A DNA stretch of 7,235 bases. It comes from Desulfobacteraceae bacterium (GTDB taxonomy: Bacteria; Desulfobacterota; DSM-4660; Desulfatiglandales; Desulfatiglandaceae). The position numbers and the translations under genes were made by a program. The DNA lies in the NCBI GenBank assembly GCA_011048855.1, contig DSCZ01000065.1, positions 1-7,235 on the forward strand. The letters are read 5' to 3'. Positions 1 to 4,960 of the stretch are shown piece after piece. A model generated the notes under the pieces. It saw only the letters and a program-made list of their open reading frames with translations. It had not been told where the DNA came from and did no database searches. Each line of letters opens with the position of its first letter. The stretch's first letter is position 1.

Positions 1-41
1 ACCGTGAAAGGCGAAATCATAACCCCACGTCCGGTTGACAC
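1..41 (-). CDS. Possible 5' end of a leftward gene, cut by the window edge
   Basis: On the minus strand a GTG at 41-39 follows a GGAGG (50-46) by four bases. It opens a frame that stays stop-free to the edge and reads V-S-T-G-R-G-V-M-I-S-P-F-T. An in-frame ATG at 20-18 is the alternative start but has no clear ribosome-binding site. A promoter-like pair (113-85) lies upstream, and the nfnAB terminator separates this unit from nfnB. Only about 13 codons are visible, so no family can be named. Chance is a real possibility: a short open stretch is expected in some frame. The call rests only on promoter, ribosome-binding site and frame lying in a plausible order. Confidence 0.35.
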   Translation of the reverse strand, partial: MSTGRGVMISPFT

Positions 42-84
42 CCTTCCTCCCGTTTGCTCAAAAGCATTCTTTCCAAGATTAAAA

Positions 85-113
85 AATATAACACAGCATA
101 TACCCCCCCGCAA
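85..113 (-). promoter_or_regulatory. Candidate sigma70-type promoter with a G7 tract at the -35/spacer junction
   Basis: Reading leftward, TTGCGG (113-108) and TATATT (90-85) are separated by exactly 17 bases. The -10 matches the consensus at five of six positions; the -35 keeps only the TTG. A run of seven G (109-103) covers the end of the -35 and the start of the spacer. A perfect 10-bp palindrome, TTGCCGGCAA (132-123), lies just upstream and could bind a regulator. The predicted transcript would start near 78 and run into the possible GTG start at 41. There is no direct support for activity. Confidence 0.35.
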
Positions 114-245
114 CAAAAACACTTGCCGGCAAAAAAAGCACTGTCACCGGACCGTGTAAAAAGGCAGGGCGGATAAAGGCCGGGACAAGGGTTCGATGCA
201 GGGGGATTCATCGCCGAAAAGACGTCTCATGCAGGGGACTCAAGT

Positions 246-279
246 GAAAAGGGAGGCTCAAAAAAAAGCCTCCCTTTTC
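246..279 (-). terminator. Strong intrinsic terminator hairpin after nfnB
   Basis: Arms 246-258 and 267-279 pair perfectly over 13 bp around an 8-base loop that is A-rich on the plus strand. The minus-strand 3' arm ends in CCCTTTTC, so four T lie inside the base of the stem instead of following it. On the plus strand the arm is followed after CG/C by a run of A, so a classical U-tract is missing on that side as well. It sits 24 bases beyond the nfnB stop codon, where the end of the nfnA-nfnB transcript is expected. Confidence 0.7.
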
Positions 280-302
280 GCAAAAAAAACTGGATCCAGT
301 CT

Positions 303-1718
303 TTACCAGCCCCAGGTCAAATATTTGTGAATTGAATTTGAAGCCATGCGTCCTGCTCCCATCGCAAGAATCACCGTAGCCTGACCGGTAACGATGTCCC
401 CGCCGGCCCAGACACCCTTTTTCGAGGTTTTCCCGGTCTCGGGATCTGCAATAATGTAACCCCACTTATTCAAATTCAACCCATCGGTTGCCCGGGTAAG
501 CAAAGGATTGGCAGCCGCGCCCACGGCGATCACAGCCAGATCGCATTCAAGCCTGAACTCGGAGCCCTCTTTAGGAACAGGTCGCCTCCGACCCGATTCA
601 TCTGGTTCGCCCAGTTCCATTTGGAGGCAGTCGATGCCCGTTATCCTTCCCCGATCGTTACCGAGAAAACGGGTCGGTGCAGTGAGCAAATGGAATTCAA
701 TGCCTTCTTCTTCTGCATGATGGATCTCCTCGGCCCGTGCCGGCATCTCCTCACGTGACCGCCGGTAGACTATGCGAACGCGGTCCGCGCCCAGCCTCAT
801 AGCAGTACGCGCCGCATCCATCGCTACGTTTCCGGCTCCGAAAACCGTTACATCCCTGCCGATAACAATCGGTGTATCGTATTCCGGGAAAAGGTAGGCC
901 TTCATAAGATTCGCCCGCGTTAAATATTCGTTTGCCGAGTAGACACCAATGAGGTTCTCACCGGGTATATTTAAAAACCGGGGAAGCCCGGCACCCACGC
1001 CTACGTAAACCGCATCAAAGCCTTCTTCCCCCAGCAACTCGTCCATGCTCACCGTACGACCGACAACGACATCACACTCCACCTTCACACCGAGGCGCTC
1101 GAGGAAATTGACTTCGGAATAAACTATTTCCTTGGGCAGGCGGAATTCAGGAATTCCATAAACCAGAACACCGCCAGGCTTATGAAAAGCCTCGAATATG
1201 GTCACATCATGGCCCTTTAAAATCATGTCTCCCGCCACAGTGAGACCCGAGGGACCGCATCCCACCACCGCGACACGTTTCCCGGTCGGTTCCGCCTTCG
1301 GCGGCAACTCGCCGGTGCCCTGCACCCGCTCCAGATCGGCGACAAAACGCTCCAGGCTCCCAATGGCCACAGGTTTGTCCTTTTTACCAAGGATGCACTT
1401 TCCTTCGCACTGGATTTCCTGGGGGCAAACGCGCCCGCATACAGCCGGAAGGCTGTTTCTTTCCCACACGTGCCTGATAGCCTGGGTAAATTTTTCTTCC
1501 CTGATCAGCTTGATGAAGCCAGGAATATCCACGGAAACCGGGCATCCTTCCACGCAGGCAGGCTTCTTGCATTGCAAACAACGCTGCGCTTCGTCGAGCG
1601 CCATCTCCTTTGTAAAACCGATCGGGACCTCGTCAAAATTCCGCTTCCGCACCTCCGGTTTCTGCTCTGGCATCTTCTGCCTGGGAATCTTTTCCGACTC
1701 CTTGGATTTCTCCACCAT
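303..1718 (-). CDS. nfnB: NfnB-type FAD/Fe-S pyridine nucleotide oxidoreductase subunit (often annotated glutamate synthase small chain, gltA)
   Basis: This is the large subunit of the NADH-dependent reduced ferredoxin:NADP+ oxidoreductase type. In that family it carries FAD, binds NADP(H) and holds two [4Fe-4S] clusters, and it acts in the cytoplasm with NfnA in electron bifurcation. The 471 residues match the usual length. The N-terminal cluster domain shows C47, C50, C55, C59 and then C94, C98, C104, C108. E101, in the CPQE motif, is a candidate non-cysteine ligand, as described for NfnB. An FAD dinucleotide fold follows (GCGPSG, 153-158), then a second nucleotide fold (FGAGNVAMD, 293-301) with basic residues near 318-322 that suit NADPH, and a C-terminal GGD (439-441). 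The ATG start is set by GGAGG five bases upstream. It lies 33 bases after nfnA, so the two are co-transcribed. The same family includes GOGAT small subunits and archaeal SudA. The adjacent nfnA and the absence of a large GOGAT gene in view favour Nfn. Confidence 0.9.
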   Translation of the reverse strand: MVEKSKESEKIPRQKMPEQKPEVRKRNFDEVPIGFTKEMALDEAQRCLQCKKPACVEGCPVSVDIPGFIKLIREEKFTQAIRHVWERNSLPAVCGRVCPQEIQCEGKCILGKKDKPVAIGSLERFVADLERVQGTGELPPKAEPTGKRVAVVGCGPSGLTVAGDMILKGHDVTIFEAFHKPGGVLVYGIPEFRLPKEIVYSEVNFLERLGVKVECDVVVGRTVSMDELLGEEGFDAVYVGVGAGLPRFLNIPGENLIGVYSANEYLTRANLMKAYLFPEYDTPIVIGRDVTVFGAGNVAMDAARTAMRLGADRVRIVYRRSREEMPARAEEIHHAEEEGIEFHLLTAPTRFLGNDRGRITGIDCLQMELGEPDESGRRRPVPKEGSEFRLECDLAVIAVGAAANPLLTRATDGLNLNKWGYIIADPETGKTSKKGVWAGGDIVTGQATVILAMGAGRMASNSIHKYLTWGW

Positions 1719-1751
1719 GTTATCCTCCGACTTTTATATACTGCGCTCCTC

Positions 1752-2588
1752 TCAACCCGTCTTTTTTTCACTCAGAAATCTCTCGTAAGAGATTTTTTCC
1801 TGCTCCTTATAGGCTTCGAGACGCTGTGCAAGTTCATTGAAATCGACCTTGTGACCATCGAATTCAGGGCCATCAACACACGCGAACTTGATTTTGCCGT
1901 CCACACTGACCCGGCAGCACCCACACATGCCTGTGCCGTCCACCATGATCGCATTCAAGCTGACCAGCGTCTTGACCCCGTATTGCTCGGTGAGTTTGCA
2001 TACAAACTTCATCATCGGTACAGGTCCGATTCCAACCACAAGTTTTATATCCTCTTTTTCCAGCAAATCCTTCAATGCATCGGTAACGAAACCATGCCGG
2101 CCGTAAGACCCGTCATCGGTGCAGACCTCGAGTTCGTGGCTGGCGGCTTTCATCTTGTCCTCAAGGATCAACAGGTCCTTGTTCCGCGCTCCAATGATTG
2201 AAAACACGTGGTTTCCAACCTCTTTAAGTCCACGGGTGATAGGATGCAGAACCGCGACCCCGGTTCCTCCACCGACGCAGGCTACCTTTCCAAGCTTCTC
2301 CAAATGGGTCGGCTGGCCGAGGGGACCTATAATGTCCTGGAACCCGTCCCCGACCTGCAAGGATTTAAAAAGTGATGTGGACTTTCCCACAACCTGGTAG
2401 ATAATTGTAATTGTGCCCTTCTTCAGATCCGTGTCAGCCATGGTTAAAGGGATTCGCTCCCCTGTCTCATTGGCCTTCAGAATAACAAATTGTCCGGGCC
2501 TTGCCTTGGCGGCTATTTTAGGCGCACTGATCTCATTCAAGACCACTGTGCCCTGGGCCATTTCCTGACGTTTCAAAATTTGGAACAT
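1752..2588 (-). CDS. nfnA: NfnA-type ferredoxin-NADP reductase subunit (FAD, [2Fe-2S])
   Basis: This is the small subunit of the NfnAB complex. It belongs to the ferredoxin reductase family close to PyrK and the sulfide dehydrogenase beta subunit. In Nfn it binds NAD(H) and an FAD, and passes electrons through a [2Fe-2S] cluster to NfnB. The protein has 278 residues, normal for the family. Visible parts are the flavin-binding barrel with RIPLTMAD (45-52), the nucleotide-binding GGGTG (106-110), and a C-terminal cluster segment around DGTGMCGCC (217-225) plus C237. D217, C222, C225 and C237 fit the unusual one-Asp, three-Cys ligand set reported for NfnA. The frame stays open to 2636, but the ATG at 2588 is chosen because GGAGG lies seven bases upstream and the sequence from there matches the family N-terminus. 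It is first in the operon with nfnB. No convincing promoter could be read in the 305-base divergent spacer. Confidence 0.9.
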   Translation of the reverse strand: MFQILKRQEMAQGTVVLNEISAPKIAAKARPGQFVILKANETGERIPLTMADTDLKKGTITIIYQVVGKSTSLFKSLQVGDGFQDIIGPLGQPTHLEKLGKVACVGGGTGVAVLHPITRGLKEVGNHVFSIIGARNKDLLILEDKMKAASHELEVCTDDGSYGRHGFVTDALKDLLEKEDIKLVVGIGPVPMMKFVCKLTEQYGVKTLVSLNAIMVDGTGMCGCCRVSVDGKIKFACVDGPEFDGHKVDFNELAQRLEAYKEQEKISYERFLSEKKTG

Positions 2589-2893
2589 GGATGAACCTCC
2601 AGGATAGTATTTTGACAGGACGATACCGCTTACCACAGCAACGCCCCTGTGTCAAAAAAATCTTTCCACTGACCGGCTTAGTAAAAGATCCATCAACATT
2701 CGGAAATATAAAAATTTTTCAACATTCATTCATTTTATAAACCAATAAAAAACTTCATTCTTCGGCTTTTCACTTCCCCATTAAATTCCACCTCTATTGA
2801 CAATAAAATCTTCATATACTATAAAAACTGCGATTCACAAAATGATCGCCCTGCCGGGTGGCTTTACGACAAAAGAACACGGAGGTGAGATAT
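2589..2893. other. Divergent intergenic region between nfnA and the small orphan gene
   Basis: This spacer is AT-rich and holds no gene. The right half carries the rightward promoter (2797-2825) and its leader. The left half should hold the leftward nfnA promoter, but I see no pair with good spacing: a leftward TTGACA at 2657-2652 has no -10 at the right distance. CAACATTC occurs twice, at 2694-2701 and 2720-2727, 26 bases apart start to start, on either side of an A/T run. The repeat could be a paired operator or could be chance. Confidence 0.5.
2797..2825 (+). promoter_or_regulatory. Near-consensus sigma70-type promoter for the 107-residue protein gene
   Basis: A perfect TTGACA (2797-2802) and TATAAA (2820-2825) are separated by 17 bases. 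Transcription would start near 2832 and leave a leader of about 60 bases before the ATG at 2894. The spacer and the surrounding sequence are AT-rich, as expected for a strong promoter. I see no clear operator overlapping it. Confidence 0.75.
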
Positions 2894-3217
2894 ATGGGCC
2901 AACATTTTATTAATGTTTTTTTGGACGCTGAAGAGGAACAGAAAATCAAAGAAGCCGGTTTGGATGATAAAATCATTGAAATCGAAGGCAAAAAAGCTGT
3001 CAAGGTTCCGGTGGGGGATAAAGAATACAAAAAGCTTATAAAAGGCTTCCCGGACCTCGAATTCGATGAAGAAAACGCATGCGTTCTGCCGGAAGATGCC
3101 AAAAAAACGCTTTGCGACATGATTGTAACATCCGAATCGCTCGACTGTATGAAAGTGGCGATTGTAAAGCTTTACAATCCTCTGGCGGGCAAAGAACTGC
3201 GAAGTAAGACTTTCTGA
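2894..3217 (+). CDS. Small protein of unknown function (107 residues)
   Basis: I do not recognise this family. The start is the ATG at 2894, with GGAGGTG at 2881-2887. A GTG at 2858 in the same frame lies in the leader and has no ribosome-binding site. The protein is small, soluble and highly charged, with many Lys, Glu and Asp. It has no signal peptide and no membrane segment. It has three cysteines (63, 74, 85), spaced by 11 each, with no recognisable metal motif. The first 60 residues alternate short hydrophobic strands (FINVFL, KIIEIEG, AVKVPVG) with charged helices, which suggests a compact alpha/beta fold. It is monocistronic, divergent from nfnA, has a near-consensus promoter and ends in a hairpin at 3224-3248. 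That arrangement argues for a real and well-expressed gene. A role linked to NfnAB is possible but rests only on adjacency. Confidence 0.8.
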   Translation: MGQHFINVFLDAEEEQKIKEAGLDDKIIEIEGKKAVKVPVGDKEYKKLIKGFPDLEFDEENACVLPEDAKKTLCDMIVTSESLDCMKVAIVKLYNPLAGKELRSKTF

Positions 3218-3223
3218 TTGGAT

Positions 3224-3248
3224 GCCCATCCGGAAATACCGGATGGGC
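3224..3248. terminator. Hairpin between convergent genes, probable bidirectional terminator
   Basis: GCCCATCCGG (3224-3233) and CCGGATGGGC (3239-3248) form a perfect 10-bp stem around a 5-base AAATA loop. It starts six bases after the stop codon of the small plus-strand gene and ends six bases before the stop of the convergent minus-strand gene. Neither side has a proper run of T, so its efficiency is uncertain. The position supports termination of both genes. Confidence 0.6.
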
Positions 3249-3254
3249 TCTATA

Positions 3255-3788
3255 CTAGATTTTGGAAGTACCAAAGGCTTCTGTCCAGCTTTCCACGAGA
3301 CGCTGTGTCCGCTCGTCCAGCCTGCTGGCGATAACCTTGTTTAGCCGCTCCATAAGCGTGAACCCAAGGATTGGGTCCTCACCGAAGAGGCGCCGCAGTT
3401 CCAACGCGGGGATCTCAAAGGCTTGGACTGGTCCCGTCGACCTGGCGGTGGCGGTCCTTTTTTCAATGCCTGCCAGCGCAGACCAGCCGAATATTTCTCC
3501 CGGATTGATTTCATCGACCACGATCTGGATTTCATTTTCCTCGAATCCCGATCGGATAGCCTCCTCGTAACGCAACTCGTCGGTTTTAAACAACCGCTCG
3601 GTAAAAAGGATGGACAACTCCACAACCCCCTCCAGCAACCCGAATAGAGAGTCAGGGGCTTCACCTTCGCTGAAAATCACAGTATCGGGGAAATATTCCC
3701 TCTTCGACCCGGCACCTGCAATGACATTCAGGGCATTCGGTGCAATTCCTCTAAAGAAGTCAACATGCTCCAGCATTTTTCCGTCCAT
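3255..3788 (-). CDS. Stand-alone cyclic nucleotide-binding (CAP_ED fold) domain protein
   Basis: The 177-residue protein is a single jelly-roll domain of the CRP/FNR effector type, with no helix-turn-helix and no enzyme domain. A leading helix (about 5-25) is followed by strands with FPDTVIFSEGEAPDSLFGLL (33-52) and then the phosphate-binding cassette region GEIFGWSAL (97-105) with R111-T112. Arg next to a hydroxyl residue is the cAMP-phosphate pair in CRP, so nucleotide binding is possible but unproven. A long helix (about 141-169) closes the domain. Residues about 62-92 form a charged insert longer than the usual loop between the two halves. The ATG at 3788 is chosen because GGAGG lies seven bases upstream; an in-frame ATG at 3839 lacks such a site. 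The gene is monocistronic with a promoter at 3938-3966. In this family such proteins act as sensors or partners of other proteins. The partner is not visible here. Confidence 0.85.
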   Translation of the reverse strand: MDGKMLEHVDFFRGIAPNALNVIAGAGSKREYFPDTVIFSEGEAPDSLFGLLEGVVELSILFTERLFKTDELRYEEAIRSGFEENEIQIVVDEINPGEIFGWSALAGIEKRTATARSTGPVQAFEIPALELRRLFGEDPILGFTLMERLNKVIASRLDERTQRLVESWTEAFGTSKI

Positions 3789-3902
3789 GCGTGCACCTCC
3801 TTTTTGTAATTTTATTAAAATTTCAGGCAGAAACCGCACGAATCCACGTCACATGGTATGGAAAGCGCCTTAATCGTAGGACCGACAGTATTTGAAGGAA
3901 AT

Positions 3903-3919
3903 TTGACGGCGTCGTAAAA
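3903..3919 (+). repeat. Half-copy of the terminal repeat of the nested element
   Basis: TTGACGGCGTCGTAAAA matches the left end of the element (from 4115) at 15 of 17 positions. It also matches the inverted right end (4249 down to 4233) at 15 of 17. It lies in the transcribed leader of the cyclic-nucleotide-binding protein gene, just downstream of that gene's promoter. A solitary copy beside a complete element suggests a dispersed repeat family in this genome. Confidence 0.6.
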
Positions 3920-3937
3920 TTTTTCTTTTATCTGATA

Positions 3938-3966
3938 TTAATAGACTTTTTTGTTTCCCCCGTCAA
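3938..3966 (-). promoter_or_regulatory. Sigma70-type promoter for the cyclic nucleotide-binding protein gene
   Basis: Reading leftward, TTGACG (3966-3961) and TATTAA (3943-3938) are separated by exactly 17 bases. Transcription would start near 3931 and give a leader of about 140 bases. That leader includes the repeat half-copy, whose inverted CGACGCCGTC core could form a small structure. No clear regulator site overlaps the hexamers. Confidence 0.6.
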
Positions 3967-4110
3967 GAGAGAGAAACCGCTGTAATCAGGGCCCCCGGGT
4001 TCAGAGCGCTGGTTTGAACACTGGTTGCTGCCCGAGAGGACTACATCTCTGCAAAAACATCTTGGACTTTTTTGAACAAAATCGGATAGGATTTAAGGAA
4101 TGGCTGAATG

Positions 4111-4258
4111 AATCTTGATGGCCTCGTAAAAAGTCAAAACAACGATGTCCCTCGGCGTCGGGGTCGGAGATTGATCGGCAGTTTTTTCGACCCCGATGCC
4201 GACCCCGACGCCGATAAGCCGGGAATGGTACTTCTTACGACGCTGTCAATCTTGATGG
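4111..4258. repeat. MITE-like nested inverted repeat element
   Basis: The outer ends are inverted repeats: 4115-4134 against 4249-4230 agrees at 16 of 20 positions, with shared core TCGTAA. Inside, 4152-4167 and 4199-4214 are a perfect 16-bp inverted repeat around a 31-base centre. The gaps between outer and inner arms are nearly equal (17 and 15 bases) and show partial complementarity, so the whole stretch could fold into one long hairpin. The right inner arm adjoins a near-perfect 12-base tandem repeat (4188-4199, 4200-4211). AATCTTGATGG occurs directly at both ends (4111-4121, 4248-4258). It overlaps the outer repeat on the left, so it is not a clean target duplication. No transposase is encoded. 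A non-autonomous element or a palindromic intergenic repeat is the likeliest identity. Confidence 0.65.
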
Positions 4259-4309
4259 AAACAAACGAAAACAAAAACCCTGACGCCGATGCAGGCGTCG
4301 CTACAGATC

Positions 4310-4315
4310 AGGAGG
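4310..4315 (+). promoter_or_regulatory. Ribosome-binding site that sets a TTG start
   Basis: A perfect AGGAGG lies five bases before the TTG at 4321. The ATG codons upstream in the same frame (4108 and 4255) have no such site. This favours TTG as the true start of the HD-domain gene. Confidence 0.8.
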
Positions 4316-4320
4316 ATACA

Positions 4321-4887
4321 TTGAATTACGGAATCACACGCGAACAGGCTCTCGAACTTGTCCATGCCCACATTAAAAACGCCAACATGATAAAACATTG
4401 TTTGGCGAGTGAAGCAGTGATGCGCGCCGTGGCGCTGCGTCTCAGTCAGGATCCCGATAAATGGGGGCTCGCAGGCCTGCTCCACGACCTTGACGTGGAA
4501 ATCGTTGATGCGGATCTTTCGGTTCACGGCCTCGAAACGGCGAAAATATTGCGGGGCCTCGGCGTGAACGAAGAGATAGTCGCCGCGATAGAGCTCCATA
4601 ACGAGCAGGCCCACGGGCGGCCCCGCACCGAGCCTTTCCACCATGCTCTGGCAGCAGGAGAAACCCTGACTGGGTTGATTATCGCCACGACGCTCGTATA
4701 TCCCGACAAAAAGATCAAAAGCGTCAAACCCAAATCGGTCCGGAAACGCATGAAAGAAAAGGCGTTCGCAGCGAGCGTCGACCGGGATATAATCATTGAG
4801 TGCGAAAAATCAGGAATTCCGCTCGATGAATTCATCGTCCTGTCACTGGAAGCGATGCAGGGGATAGACGTGGAGCTGGGACTTTAG
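4321..4887 (+). CDS. HD-domain (HDIG-type) predicted metal-dependent phosphohydrolase
   Basis: The protein has 188 residues from the TTG start. From there it reads NYGITREQALELVHAHIKN, which matches how I remember this family beginning. Metal-binding HD superfamily residues are visible: H26 in IKHCLAS, the H55-D56 doublet in GLLHDLD, H69, and H93 in ELHNE. The segment AAGETLTGLI (111-120) sits where the last conserved acidic residue is expected, with E114 where Asp is usual. The C-terminal part, with KSVRKRMKEKAFAASVDRD (138-156) and a final helix, is also typical. Such enzymes hydrolyse phosphate esters of nucleotides or nucleotide second messengers; the substrate here is unknown. There is no signal peptide or membrane segment. 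The gene stands alone, behind a repeat element and convergent with rodA. A longer start at 4108 or 4255 would add residues encoded by the repeat and is not favoured. Confidence 0.85.
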   Translation: MNYGITREQALELVHAHIKNANMIKHCLASEAVMRAVALRLSQDPDKWGLAGLLHDLDVEIVDADLSVHGLETAKILRGLGVNEEIVAAIELHNEQAHGRPRTEPFHHALAAGETLTGLIIATTLVYPDKKIKSVKPKSVRKRMKEKAFAASVDRDIIIECEKSGIPLDEFIVLSLEAMQGIDVELGL

Positions 4888-4960
4888 TGGCAGGACCCAC
4901 CCGGTACTTCCGGATGCAGATCCCTGTTGGGGCGCTTGTTGACCTGGAAGAAGCACAGAT

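Larger units (their letters stand above)
3789..4320. other. Long divergent spacer carrying repeats and one promoter, no gene
   Basis: These 532 bases separate two divergent genes. From the left they hold the roughly 140-base leader of the cyclic-nucleotide-binding gene, a repeat half-copy (3903-3919) and that gene's promoter (3938-3966). A G/C-rich stretch without recognisable content follows (about 3985-4060), then an A/T-rich stretch and the nested inverted repeat (4111-4258). Last is a small hairpin, GACGCC/GGCGTC (4282-4287 with 4294-4299), just before the ribosome-binding site of the HD gene. No convincing promoter for the HD gene was found: TTGGAC (4062) and TAGGAT (4087) are 19 bases apart. 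A frame open from 4108 crosses the repeat but encodes low-complexity residues and is not taken as coding. Confidence 0.6.

Noticed and set aside
35..63. Plus-strand TTGACA as a promoter
   Set aside because: At 17 bases the -10 would be TCAAAA, a poor match, and no plus-strand gene follows.
185..205. GGTTCGA stretch resembling a tRNA T-arm
   Set aside because: The flanks do not pair as a T-stem, and no anticodon or acceptor arm can be built around it.
17..211. 64-residue leftward reading frame in the left intergenic region
   Set aside because: No ribosome-binding site, odd composition rich in Cys, Pro and Phe, and it crosses the candidate promoter and the better-supported GTG frame.
1470..2201. 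243-residue plus-strand frame across nfnB and nfnA
   Set aside because: It is antisense to two clearly conserved genes and is an open-frame shadow of their codon pattern.
2589..2636. Longer start for nfnA at 2636
   Set aside because: The 16 extra residues cover the GGAGG site that serves the ATG at 2588.
2858..2893. GTG start 12 codons upstream for the small orphan protein
   Set aside because: No ribosome-binding site, and the extension covers the strong GGAGGTG before the ATG at 2894.
2589..2893. Rex-type operator before nfnA
   Set aside because: I looked for a TTGTTAA/TTAACAA-like palindrome, as would suit an NADH-linked gene, and found none.
3840..3860. CRP-like site (leftward TGTGA) upstream of the cyclic-nucleotide-binding gene
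   Set aside because: Only one half-site is present; the partner TCACA at the right distance is missing.
4062..4092. TTGGAC and TAGGAT as promoter of the HD gene
   Set aside because: The 19-base spacing and weak hexamers make it no better than chance in this AT-rich stretch.
4246..4644. 132-residue minus-strand frame over the HD gene
   Set aside because: It is antisense to the conserved HD domain and has no start signals.
4888..4960. Terminator between the HD gene and rodA
   Set aside because: Only 4-bp stems such as CCGG/CCGG and GGAT/ATCC are present, without a T-run.
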